DNA of 64,000 nt from Ruegeria sp. R13_0 (GTDB lineage Bacteria > Pseudomonadota > Alphaproteobacteria > Rhodobacterales > Rhodobacteraceae), in assembly GCF_017743995.1 (NCBI RefSeq), contig NZ_JAGHRB010000006.1, forward strand, positions 124,001 through 188,000. The letters are read 5' to 3'. A model generated the notes under the pieces. The model had not been told where the DNA came from. It ran no database searches and was given only the letters and a program-made list of their open reading frames with translations. A program made the position numbers and the translations under genes. The stretch's first letter is position 1; each line of letters opens with the position of its first letter. Below are positions 57,222 through 64,000 of the stretch, one piece after another.

Positions 57222-57557
57222 GTGACCTGCTCGAAGCAATCGTACTCTCTACCGACAAAATTGGCCCGCGAGGTCGGCCATGCGGGCATAGAAACTCAAG
57301 AGGCATTGGACATCCTGCGAGACACCCCAGACAAAGTTGAGGCGGCGGTGACGTGCGGCCCCGACGCCCTGGTCGTTTACCGACTCGACCCTAACGGGGC
57401 GCGGGGGATCGTCAGTAACAAAGATGCAAAGCTGCGGCGCTTTGTGGCCGCCGCCGAACAAGACAACGCCCCGTTGTTTGGCTTCTGCCCGGCGGTTGTC
57501 GCTGAGTTTGCTGCACACATAAATATGGGTGTCGCATCCTTGAGAAACGATGCGTGA
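57222..57557 (+). CDS. Small protein before the capsid gene, unknown
   Basis: A 111-residue protein with GTG start and GGAG 9 bases upstream. It begins with a helix (PTKLAREVGHAGIETQEALDIL) and has an Ala-rich C-terminal half (VAAAEQDNAPLFGFCPAVVAEFAAHI). First gene of the plus-strand group with capsid, AlpA-like and integrase genes; the capsid gene starts three bases after its stop. GC is higher than in the defence part. Family not recognised; phage origin inferred from position. Confidence 0.62.
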   Translation: MTCSKQSYSLPTKLAREVGHAGIETQEALDILRDTPDKVEAAVTCGPDALVVYRLDPNGARGIVSNKDAKLRRFVAAAEQDNAPLFGFCPAVVAEFAAHINMGVASLRNDA

Positions 57558-57560
57558 CCG

Positions 57561-58910
57561 ATGTTGCACCAGCGTTTCAAAGATCAGAAAACCCCCGCAT
57601 TTGGCCCCGAGATTTCGGCCGATGCGAAGTTGGAAGAAGGCGACCGTTTAGTCCGCCTATCATTCTCAAGCGAAATTCCGGTCCTGCGAAATACCGAGAT
57701 GGGACCGGCATATGAGGTTCTGGGACACGAACCGAGCGAGGTTGACCTGGTGAGGCTCAACAGCGGTTCTGCCCCTGTCCTCAAAGATCACCGGCGTGAT
57801 GTCGACTCGATGGTTGGGACGGTTGTTTCCGCCCAGATCGAGGACCGCCGGGGCCGCGCAGTTGTTCGGCTGGCAGACACCAAAGAAGGCAACTCAATGC
57901 TATCCCGTATCGAGGCGGGCGAAGTGCAATCGGTGTCGGTGGGTTACGCCGTCCATGAGTTGAAACCGGCGGGCGAACCCAACGGTTATGTTCCAACTGC
58001 CGTATTGGCTGGCCGTAACCTGGTCACAACCACAAACGCCTCGTCGCTGATCGGAACCCAGCAGATGCACGACGCATTTATTGAGGTATTGAAACCCCAG
58101 GTCCGCGTGATGGAATTGGGCGCAACCGTTCTGCCCGGTCTGGTAGAAAACGTATCCATCCCCCGGCAGACGGCCGGATGTTCGGCCGAGTGGATTGAAG
58201 AAAATGCAGAGGCAACCGAATCCACACCTGGCTTCGATGCAGTCACGCTGACAATGCACCAGCTTTCAGCCAACACCCGGATTTCCCGCCGCCAACTTAA
58301 GCAAAGTCTACCCGCCGTGGATCAAAGACTATCTAACGATCTGCGCGCCCAAATCGCGGTAGCTTTGGACAAAGCTGCAATTGCGGGGAGCGGGGTAGCC
58401 GAACAACCAACGGGTATCTTGAACCAAACCGGCATCGGCTCTGTTGAATTGGGGGCCGATGGCGACCTCGTGACCTGGGCAAAGCTCATGGAACTTGTGA
58501 GCAAGGTAGAGTCGGCGAACGTCGATCCGGCGACTTTGGGCTTCCTGAGCAATCTCAAAGTCAAAGGCTACCTCATGTCCACTCCGCGCATCGCTGGCAC
58601 TGACACAATGATGTTGGACCCTGATGCGGCAGCGACTGCAGAGGACTTGCGTCTGGCTGGATACAAAGCCCGGTTCTCCGGCAACGTACCATCCGATCTA
58701 ACTAAGGGCAGCGGAACCGACTTGTCGGCCGTAATCTTTGGCGCCTGGGAGGATTTTCTGATTGGCCAATGGGGAGGCATTGACCTCATAGTGGACGATG
58801 CGACCGAGGCCGCGAAAGGGAATGTCCGGCTGGTGGCTCATTCCGAATGGGACATTGCCGCCCGCCATGCAGAATCGTTCGCGGCAATCCAGGATATACA
58901 GACCCCGTAA
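57561..58910 (+). CDS. HK97-type prohead protease-major capsid protein fusion, internally shortened
   Basis: A 449-residue fusion. Residues about 25-135 form the prohead protease (LVRLSFSSEIPVLR, His77 in LKDHRRDVDSMVG, Ser126 in VSVGYAVHEL). From about 160 the HK97-fold capsid follows (VMELGATVLPGLVENVSIPRQTAG, ISRRQLKQSLPAVDQRLSNDL, GWEDF-type end as FGAWEDFLIGQWGGIDLIVDD). The usual scaffold-like delta region of about 100-200 residues is missing: the protease runs straight into the capsid at YVPTAVLAGRNLVTTTNASS. No terminase, portal or tail genes are nearby. It may be a relic or a capsid that alters another phage's particle. Confidence 0.82.
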   Translation: MLHQRFKDQKTPAFGPEISADAKLEEGDRLVRLSFSSEIPVLRNTEMGPAYEVLGHEPSEVDLVRLNSGSAPVLKDHRRDVDSMVGTVVSAQIEDRRGRAVVRLADTKEGNSMLSRIEAGEVQSVSVGYAVHELKPAGEPNGYVPTAVLAGRNLVTTTNASSLIGTQQMHDAFIEVLKPQVRVMELGATVLPGLVENVSIPRQTAGCSAEWIEENAEATESTPGFDAVTLTMHQLSANTRISRRQLKQSLPAVDQRLSNDLRAQIAVALDKAAIAGSGVAEQPTGILNQTGIGSVELGADGDLVTWAKLMELVSKVESANVDPATLGFLSNLKVKGYLMSTPRIAGTDTMMLDPDAAATAEDLRLAGYKARFSGNVPSDLTKGSGTDLSAVIFGAWEDFLIGQWGGIDLIVDDATEAAKGNVRLVAHSEWDIAARHAESFAAIQDIQTP

Positions 58911-58992
58911 CCGCCTCTGAACGAACTTCCTGCCCCTTCAACGTCTACTCTGTTGGGGCAGGCCACTCTGCGTCAAACATGCTGAGGTCCAC

Positions 58993-59244
58993 ATGCTTCA
59001 ATCAGCCTCAAGTCAAAGTGCTGGCCTTGTCCCGCTTCCAACACGACGCGGCCTCTCAAGGGTGGAATCCGCCGAGTACATTGGTGTCGGCGCGTCTAAG
59101 TTTGACGCAATGGTGGCTGACGGTCGAATGCCGAAACCCAAGAAAATTGACGGCAGAAGGGTGTGGGACGTCCGTTTACTGGACATTTCATTTGAGGCTT
59201 TACCTGGTGGTGAGGACGCGGACTATAATCCTTGGGATGATTAA
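58993..59244 (+). CDS. AlpA/MerR-like excisionase-type DNA-binding protein
   Basis: An 83-residue protein with a winged-helix of the AlpA kind: GLSRVESAEYIGVGASKFDAMVADGRMPKPKKIDGRRVWD (about 20-59, read as consecutive motifs). It ends one base before the integrase ATG. Proteins of this type direct excision or regulate the integrase of prophage-like elements. Ends with acidic DADYNPWDD. Confidence 0.8.
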   Translation: MLQSASSQSAGLVPLPTRRGLSRVESAEYIGVGASKFDAMVADGRMPKPKKIDGRRVWDVRLLDISFEALPGGEDADYNPWDD

Positions 59245-60315
59245 ATGACCGAGGAGCAAATGAAATTTCGATTGAAATATGTTGTCGAGGATACAGATCG
59301 GCACGGCAATGTGCGGCTTTATTACCGTCGCCATGGTCGAAAGATTCGACTACGCGGCCCAGCCGGTTCACCTGAATTCCTGGCAGACTATCGAGAGGCA
59401 GCAGCAGGGCTTTCTGAACGCAAAGATAAAAGCCTTGAGGTTGGAAAGGTAATCCCGCGCAGCGTTCGCTGGCTATGTGTTCAGTATTTCAAAAGCGCAA
59501 TGTTCAAAGAGTTGGACCCACGCACTCAAAAGGTGCGTCGTGCAATCTTGGAACGCTTCTGCAAGCACAAGAACGACGGGGACAAACCTTTTGCTCTGCT
59601 ACAGCCCAGACACGTCCGTATTCGACGCGATGAAATGTCAGACCGCCCAGAGGCCGCAAACAGCATGGTCAAGGCATTGCGACAGCTTTATCGGTTCGCG
59701 CTGCGATACGACCACCACGACGACAATCCGGCGGACAAGGTGGAATATCTAAAAGGTAACGCTGATGGCTTCCACTCCTGGACGCTGGACGAAATCGAAA
59801 AGTACGAGGAGGCATATCCCGTCGGTACGACCGCGCGCCTGGCTTTAGCCCTCGCCCTGTACACTGGACAACGACGCTCTGACCTGGTGCAGTTTGGTAA
59901 GCAACACATCCGCGACGGTTGGTTAGTCTTTACGCAGCACAAAGGGCGAAATCGCAATCCTGTGCGAATGGAAATTCCAATCATTCCTGAGTTGCAATGC
60001 GTCATAGATCAAACACCGACCGGCGATTTGACCTTCCTAGTAACGGCCTTCAATCGCCCTTTCACTTCGAACGGATTCGGGAATCGGTTTCGTAAGTGGT
60101 GCGATGATGCGGGCTTGCCGCAATGCTCCGTCCACGGACTGCGCAAGGCTGCGGCAGCGCGGTTGGCTGAGCTAGGTTGTACCGAACAAGAGATCATGGC
60201 GATCACCGGACACCGCACCAGCAAAGAGGTAACGCGATACACACGCGCAGCGAGTCAGAAGACACGTGCGCAGAGCGCATTGGAACGACTGTCCGGCAGC
60301 AAGAAACCGAGTTGA
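59245..60315 (+). CDS. Tyrosine-type site-specific integrase
   Basis: A 356-residue phage-type recombinase. The core-binding domain covers about 65-165. The catalytic domain has Arg210 (TGQRRSDLV), a Lys near 233 (QHKGRN), His297-x-x-Arg300 (VHGLRKAAA), His323 (TGHRTSKEV) and the nucleophile Tyr332 (RYTRAA). The set is complete, so it may be active. It is immediately downstream of the AlpA-like gene and points towards the intact tRNA-Phe 0.7 kb away, as expected for the enzyme that placed the island there. Confidence 0.95.
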   Translation: MTEEQMKFRLKYVVEDTDRHGNVRLYYRRHGRKIRLRGPAGSPEFLADYREAAAGLSERKDKSLEVGKVIPRSVRWLCVQYFKSAMFKELDPRTQKVRRAILERFCKHKNDGDKPFALLQPRHVRIRRDEMSDRPEAANSMVKALRQLYRFALRYDHHDDNPADKVEYLKGNADGFHSWTLDEIEKYEEAYPVGTTARLALALALYTGQRRSDLVQFGKQHIRDGWLVFTQHKGRNRNPVRMEIPIIPELQCVIDQTPTGDLTFLVTAFNRPFTSNGFGNRFRKWCDDAGLPQCSVHGLRKAAAARLAELGCTEQEIMAITGHRTSKEVTRYTRAASQKTRAQSALERLSGSKKPS

Positions 60316-60316
60316 T

Positions 60317-60889
60317 TCAATTCCAGATTTTCTGGCCTGGCCCTTCTGAGCCAGGAAACTGAAAGCCCATACTGGTCACAGTGTTGATAACCTCCGCAGC
60401 AAGCTCTGCGGCATGTCTTTGAGTTTCCAGCAAAAACTGAGTATCGACCGCGCTGTCAAAACGCTGCATGTCTTTCTTTTCAACGTAAAATAGGCGAGAA
60501 GCACCGTCGGCATTGGGTGCGCGCCAAGAACCATGGCACAGTGCGTTGCGGAGTCTTGTTGCATTCCTGAGGTCTTTCTCGAAAGCCTCAATGTTAGTGA
60601 TTGTCGCGTCCGGATTGGTTTCCACAGCCTTAACGTATTCGTTTATTAGTCCTCCCAAGGGATCGGACACTGCTCGCTCTAACGTCTTCCGCCATTTTTC
60701 TAGCTCAGCTTCAATCTCTTCTTCCGGATATTGCTTCGTTCCGGTTATCACAAAAATGGCCTTGCCTAAAACTTCCTCCAGGAAACCAAACGTCGCCACC
60801 ACGCGCCCCAGAGATTCCCAGAACTTCGGCTCATGCCTGTGAGTTGGATAGAACTCAGGAAGGGCGGACTTGTTGACAACGAATTTCAT
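60317..60889 (-). CDS. HEPN-like protein at the island edge
   Basis: A 190-residue helical protein between integrase and tRNA-Phe, convergent with the integrase. It contains RLRNALCHGSW (about 117-127), an R-x4-H arrangement as in HEPN ribonucleases, within a long helical bundle (FWESLGRVVATFGFLEEVLGKAIF upstream). The ATG at 60889 is chosen; the frame extends into the tRNA but that part is not protein-like. Possible roles are RNA cleavage in phage defence or stabilising the island. The HEPN call rests on motif and helix pattern only. Confidence 0.62.
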   Translation of the reverse strand: MKFVVNKSALPEFYPTHRHEPKFWESLGRVVATFGFLEEVLGKAIFVITGTKQYPEEEIEAELEKWRKTLERAVSDPLGGLINEYVKAVETNPDATITNIEAFEKDLRNATRLRNALCHGSWRAPNADGASRLFYVEKKDMQRFDSAVDTQFLLETQRHAAELAAEVINTVTSMGFQFPGSEGPGQKIWN

Positions 60890-60941
60890 GTGATTGCCTT
60901 TGGAAAATCGGTTGGAGTTGGGAACAGAACAAATACAAAAG

Positions 60942-60951
60942 TGTCCCACTT
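60942..60951 (+). repeat. Candidate integrase arm site, tRNA-proximal
   Basis: TGTCCCACTT, identical to 44391-44400, 72 bp inside the right attachment copy. Confidence 0.55.
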
Positions 60952-61023
60952 TCTTGCCCCAAATGGTTCGGTGAGACAATATCTCTAGGTAACATTTTGA
61001 TATTAAAGGGATATTTTTTTGAA

Positions 61024-61039
61024 TGGTGCCCGGGGGCGG
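61024..61039. repeat. Attachment-site copy within tRNA-Phe
   Basis: Same 16 bases as at 44289-44304; covers the CCA, discriminator base, acceptor 3' strand and T-stem 3' strand of the tRNA. Confidence 0.88.
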
Positions 61040-61098
61040 AATCGAACCACCGACACGAGGATTTTCAATCCACTGCTCTACCCCTGAGCTACCCGGGC
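61024..61098 (-). tRNA. tRNA-Phe(GAA)
   Basis: Acceptor GCCCGGG/CCCGGGC, D-arm GCTC/GAGC, anticodon stem GTGGA/TCCTC with loop TTGAAAA (anticodon GAA), T-arm GGTGG/CCGCC with loop TTCGATT, encoded CCA. The anticodon stem has a T-T mismatch at its second pair. The 3' end is the integration site of the island. Confidence 0.95.
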
Positions 61099-61177
61099 AC
61101 GGGAATGGCAATAGCCATTGGGTGGAGGCCTTCTATGACTTGCACCAAGCAGTGTCCAGAGGCTTTTTGATATTTTT

Positions 61178-61360
61178 TCAGTGCGGACGGCGGGGGATGT
61201 CTTCGGGTTCGGAAATCGCGTCCTCGATATCTTCTTCGCGTTGCGAGGGCACGGCGTAGGATCCGTTCAGCCACTTTGCCAAGTCCAGATCCGCACAGCG
61301 TTTCGAGCAGAACGGGCGGTATTTGGAAACCGTCTTTTCCTGACAGATCGGGCAGGTCAT
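61178..61360 (-). CDS. yacG: DNA gyrase inhibitor YacG
   Basis: A 60-residue zinc protein; Cys3, Cys6, Cys18 and Cys22 (CPIC and FCSKRCADLDLAKWL) bind zinc. In E. coli YacG binds GyrB and inhibits gyrase. Its start overlaps the RNase E/G stop by 4 bp. Last gene of the infA-maf-RNase-yacG operon. The acidic tail (EEDIEDAISEPED) is usual. Confidence 0.92.
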   Translation of the reverse strand: MTCPICQEKTVSKYRPFCSKRCADLDLAKWLNGSYAVPSQREEDIEDAISEPEDIPRRPH

Positions 61361-62379
61361 CGAAGCACCTCGCTTAGAGGGATACGTCCGCGTTTGCGCT
61401 GCAGTTCGAAATGGCCCAGTGGTGTCCAGCCCGCGAGCGTCGTTTCGATCCCGTCCGCCTTGAACGCGGCGCGTAGAGCTTGCTCCAGACCGCGACGGTC
61501 TTTCTTGGGCATTGGGGCCATGTCGATGGTGATTTGCCCGCCCAGACCGCGCACCCTCAGGGCGCGTGGAAGGGTCTTGGCGCAGGCGAAATTGGCTTTT
61601 GTACCGGCTGCGAGCGACGTGTCGGCGCCGGTGTTCACATCCACTGCAACAAGCGCGCGAGTGGGTTCGATGTATAGATGCCCTCCGCCCGGCAGAGGCT
61701 CGGCACTGCCACGGGCAATGTCCAGCGCGTCCAGAACGCCGTGGTGTTCGAAACCACCGGCCTCGGTCACGACATCCACCGGGTCGGTCCAGTCTCGCCA
61801 GGCCAGGATATGTGGGCCGTCACCCTCGGCCAGGGTTTCAGGCTCGGTGCCCGGATCGTTCAGGACCTGTTCGGCTTGCGTCAGCATGGCGCCGATGTCT
61901 TCGGCAATGTCATCCGCATCCGCACCAACGCAGCAGGATCGCAGAATCAGGCCGTAGGCGCTGTCAGCCATGACCTCGTGGGCGATTTCCAGCAGGCGGT
62001 CGCGCTCATCCTCATCCTTGATGCTGCGCGAGATGTTCAGGCCCGGAGCCTCGGGCGTGACAATCGCATAGCGGCTTTTGAACAGAACGCGGTCGGTGAC
62101 CGGAATGGCTTTGCCCGGTTCGGCAAAACCTGTCACCTGCACCAGAAGTAGCGCTCCGGGCGCGAGGCCCTTGACCTGACGCAAAAAGGCGGGCCCGTCT
62201 GGAGTGGTGAGGAACATGCCGCCTTGGCCTTTGACCGGGCGATCCGCGCGGGCGCGGTAGATCGTGCCGGGGGGCGGTGCGTCTCCGGCGATCAGAAAAT
62301 CGTCGAGCTTGCCGTCGACCATCAGCGCGGCTGCTTCGCGGCCCTCGATATGGTCCAGAACGATTGTGCGGCCTTTCAT
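61357..62379 (-). CDS. Ribonuclease E/G family protein, short form
   Basis: A 340-residue protein with the RNase E/G catalytic region. Metal-binding aspartates appear in [14 protein letters not shown] (about 230-243) and [13 protein letters not shown] (about 279-291). It is shorter than E. coli RNase G (489) and lacks the zinc-link and small-domain segments, so it is the compact type seen with maf and yacG in Rhodobacterales. Overlaps both neighbours by 4 bp. Role in rRNA or mRNA processing is inferred. Confidence 0.88.
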   Translation of the reverse strand: MKGRTIVLDHIEGREAAALMVDGKLDDFLIAGDAPPPGTIYRARADRPVKGQGGMFLTTPDGPAFLRQVKGLAPGALLLVQVTGFAEPGKAIPVTDRVLFKSRYAIVTPEAPGLNISRSIKDEDERDRLLEIAHEVMADSAYGLILRSCCVGADADDIAEDIGAMLTQAEQVLNDPGTEPETLAEGDGPHILAWRDWTDPVDVVTEAGGFEHHGVLDALDIARGSAEPLPGGGHLYIEPTRALVAVDVNTGADTSLAAGTKANFACAKTLPRALRVRGLGGQITIDMAPMPKKDRRGLEQALRAAFKADGIETTLAGWTPLGHFELQRKRGRIPLSEVLR

Positions 62380-62954
62380 GGCGCCTCTCTGTACAATGGG
62401 TAACCGATTGCCTGCAAAAGTGCGGCGGTCTCGGACAGGGGCAGGCCCACGATGCCGGTGAACGATCCGGAAATCCAGGGAATGAACGCCCCGGCGGGAC
62501 CTTGGATGGCATAACCACCCGCCTTGCCCTGCCAGTCATCTGTCGCAAGATAGGCGTTAACCTCGACATCCGACAAGCGTTTCATCTTGACCTGAGAGAC
62601 CACGTCGCGCTGCAACATCTGATCGCCGCAGCGCACCGCGACCGAGGTCACGACCCGGTGCCGACGCCCGGACAAGGCGTGCAGAAACTCGGCCGCTTCG
62701 CCTGCGTTTTCGGGTTTGCCCAGAATGCGGCGCCCCAGCGCCACCGTGGTATCGGCACACAGGACGATATCCGCCCTATCCGCCTGAACGGCCTGCGCTT
62801 TTTCGCGCGCAATTCGGCTGCAATAGGGAACCGGAAGCTCGCCCTTCAAAGGCGTTTCGTCAATGTCAGGAGGGCGCACGGCATCGGGCTGCACGCCAAG
62901 CTGCGCCAGCAGGTCCAGCCGCCTTGGGCTGCCCGATCCGAGGATAAACGCCAT
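62376..62954 (-). CDS. maf: Maf-type nucleotide pyrophosphatase
   Basis: A 192-residue Maf/YceF protein that hydrolyses non-canonical or modified nucleoside triphosphates. [17 protein letters not shown] opens the protein, and [17 protein letters not shown] (about 67-83) carries the active-site Asp. It starts 11 bp after infA and overlaps the RNase gene by 4 bp. Confidence 0.93.
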   Translation of the reverse strand: MAFILGSGSPRRLDLLAQLGVQPDAVRPPDIDETPLKGELPVPYCSRIAREKAQAVQADRADIVLCADTTVALGRRILGKPENAGEAAEFLHALSGRRHRVVTSVAVRCGDQMLQRDVVSQVKMKRLSDVEVNAYLATDDWQGKAGGYAIQGPAGAFIPWISGSFTGIVGLPLSETAALLQAIGYPLYREAP

Positions 62955-62965
62955 AAGGTAGAGCG

Positions 62966-63184
62966 TTACTTGAAGCGGTAGTTGATCCGACCCTTGGTCA
63001 GATCGTAAGGGGTCATCTCGACCTGAACTTTGTCGCCGGCCAGAACACGGATGCGGTTCTTGCGCATCTTGCCTGCCGTATGTGCGATGATCTCATGGCC
63101 GTTTTCCAGCTCGACCCGAAACGTCGCATTAGGCAGGAGTTCCTTCACGACACCGGGAAATTCGAGCGTATCTTCCTTGGCCAT
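62966..63184 (-). CDS. infA: Translation initiation factor IF-1
   Basis: A 72-residue S1/OB-fold protein that binds the A site of the 30S subunit. The sequence [20 protein letters not shown] through KGRINYRFK is typical of alphaproteobacteria. The ATG at 63184 is chosen over an in-frame ATG at 63208, because IF-1 starts at MAKED. First gene of the operon with maf, RNase E/G and yacG. Confidence 0.97.
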   Translation of the reverse strand: MAKEDTLEFPGVVKELLPNATFRVELENGHEIIAHTAGKMRKNRIRVLAGDKVQVEMTPYDLTKGRINYRFK

Positions 63185-63274
63185 GTTGTCTCCATCATTA
63201 CGTTGCACTCGCAGAATCTGCGAGGATGTGCGCCTAAATGAGCCTATTTGCCCCTTATTTCAAGGGCGGAATCA

Positions 63275-64000
63275 TCAAAGCGCGGAGAATGTGACAGATT
63301 CGACTCGGGGCGGTTGCTCGTCCCAGTGGGTTCGATTCAGGACATGCCCGTCGGCGCGGACATCGGCGATGGCGCTCAGGTCGATATCGGCATAGGTCCA
63401 GCCCGGTTGGTTCAGTGTCCCTTCGGCCAGAACGCCGGTTTGCGGAAAGCCCTTGTCAGGCGGGCCAAAAATGCCGCCCGTCCCGGTGTTCATATCCACA
63501 GCCTCGGACCAGTCGTTGTTTCCCACCAGCGATGCCATGACCGTAACACATTGATTTTCCAAGGCACGCGACATCGCCCCGATACGCACGCGCCAATATC
63601 CGGACAGCGCTTCGGTACAGGAGGGGACAAGGATTAGATCCGCCTCACTCAGCGCGCGGCCCAGCAGGGGGAATTCGCTGTCATAGCAGATCAACACGCC
63701 GATCTTGCCCAATGCCGTGTCGAACAGTTTGAGAGGACCGCCGGGGGCGATATCCCATTGCTCGCGCTCGAAACGGGTCATGATCTGTTTGTCCTGATGA
63801 TCCTGACGGCCATCCGGCGCATAAAGTTCCGCCCGGTTCACCGGACGCCCCGCACCTGCCACAACTGGGGCCGAGGCCCCGAGGATGTAAGTTTTGTATT
63901 CCTTCGCCAAGCGCTGGTGCAGGTTTTGCACCTCCTCCATCCGGTCCGAGACCGCCTGAATCGACCGCTCCAGATCGCCTGCCACGTCGACCCCATCCAG
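63275..64000 (-). CDS. Carbon-nitrogen hydrolase (nitrilase superfamily), 5' truncated
   Basis: At least 241 residues, open to the right window edge, so the N-terminal 40-50 residues with the catalytic Glu are outside. Visible are the Lys region (QIMTRFEREQW), the nucleophile elbow IGVLICYDSEFPLLGRALSEAD with the catalytic Cys, and RALENQCVTVMASLVGNND. It belongs to amidases or carbamoylases of the nitrilase superfamily; substrate unknown. A GTG at 63985 is internal and not the start. Confidence 0.88.
   Translation of the reverse strand: MDGVDVAGDLERSIQAVSDRMEEVQNLHQRLAKEYKTYILGASAPVVAGAGRPVNRAELYAPDGRQDHQDKQIMTRFEREQWDIAPGGPLKLFDTALGKIGVLICYDSEFPLLGRALSEADLILVPSCTEALSGYWRVRIGAMSRALENQCVTVMASLVGNNDWSEAVDMNTGTGGIFGPPDKGFPQTGVLAEGTLNQPGWTYADIDLSAIADVRADGHVLNRTHWDEQPPRVESVTFSAL

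Larger units (their letters stand above)
44289..61039. mobile_element. Integrated genomic island at tRNA-Phe (about 16.7 kb)
   Basis: The same 16 bases occur at 44289-44304 and 61024-61039 in the same orientation. The second copy is the 3' end of an intact tRNA-Phe, the usual attachment site for tyrosine integrases. An integrase and an AlpA-like gene lie next to the intact tRNA. Base composition inside is lower in GC than in nadABC and infA flanks. Cargo: retron with effector, type I restriction-modification system, XRE regulator, two unknown proteins, a HEPN-like protein, and a solitary capsid gene. No replication, conjugation, terminase, portal or tail genes are seen, so it looks like a defence island or phage satellite relic. 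Confidence 0.88.

Noticed and set aside
44289-61039. CRISPR array in the island
   Set aside because: No regularly spaced direct repeats were found; the GGGA repeats are irregular and there are no cas genes.

Overview
The window is a chromosomal stretch of an alphaproteobacterium, most likely a marine Rhodobacterales (Roseobacter-type) bacterium. The basis is the gene content and order (infA-maf-RNase E/G-yacG operon, DUF2794 beside leucyl aminopeptidase, NadQ controlling nadABC, PstS/OmpA fusion near secA), high GC in most of the window, and frequent GTG/TTG starts. No species can be named from the sequence alone.

Layout. 1-2946: end of a thiamine-precursor salvage operon (ThiY-like binding protein, TenA, ThiZ-like ATPase, ThiX-like permease), all overlapping by ATGA. 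2983-13000: RadC, a probable Imm11-type immunity protein, a PstS/OmpA fusion, a membrane-anchored protein, SecA, a parvulin isomerase, ArgJ, a MutT-type Nudix hydrolase and a small exported protein. 13292-22552: a 9-kb branched-chain-amino-acid-type (HAAT) ABC transporter operon with an acyl-CoA ligase at the front and a phenylacetate-CoA-ligase-like protein at the end, so it probably imports an organic acid and activates it with CoA. A low-GC exported protein is wedged inside it. 22668-39342: housekeeping and accessory genes (Fe-type permease, NlpC/P60, PepA, carbonic anhydrase, Asd, glycosyltransferase, HpaR, FAH hydrolase, YcaQ, LacI-type regulator, tRNA-Arg). 39460-43852: nadQ and the nadABC de novo NAD operon, with two near-identical palindromes in the nadA promoter region.

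44289-61039 is an integrated genomic island of about 16.7 kb at the 3' end of tRNA-Phe(GAA). A 16-bp direct repeat of the tRNA end marks both edges, and a tyrosine integrase and an AlpA-like protein sit next to the intact tRNA. A 10-mer (TGTCCCACTT or its complement) occurs near both ends and may be the integrase arm site. The cargo is mostly defence: a type III-like retron (PRTase-CE/winged-helix effector, msr-msd-like hairpin array, retron reverse transcriptase), a type I restriction-modification system whose HsdS carries an extra Panacea-like C-terminal domain, an XRE regulator, two unknown proteins in tandem, a HEPN-like protein, and a lone, internally shortened HK97 prohead protease-capsid fusion. 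GC is clearly lower than in the host parts.

61178-64000 returns to core genome: yacG, RNase E/G, maf and infA in one overlapping operon, then a carbon-nitrogen hydrolase cut by the window edge.

The most interesting systems are the retron module with its visible ncRNA, the HsdS-Panacea fusion, and the unknown pair at 54689-56926.
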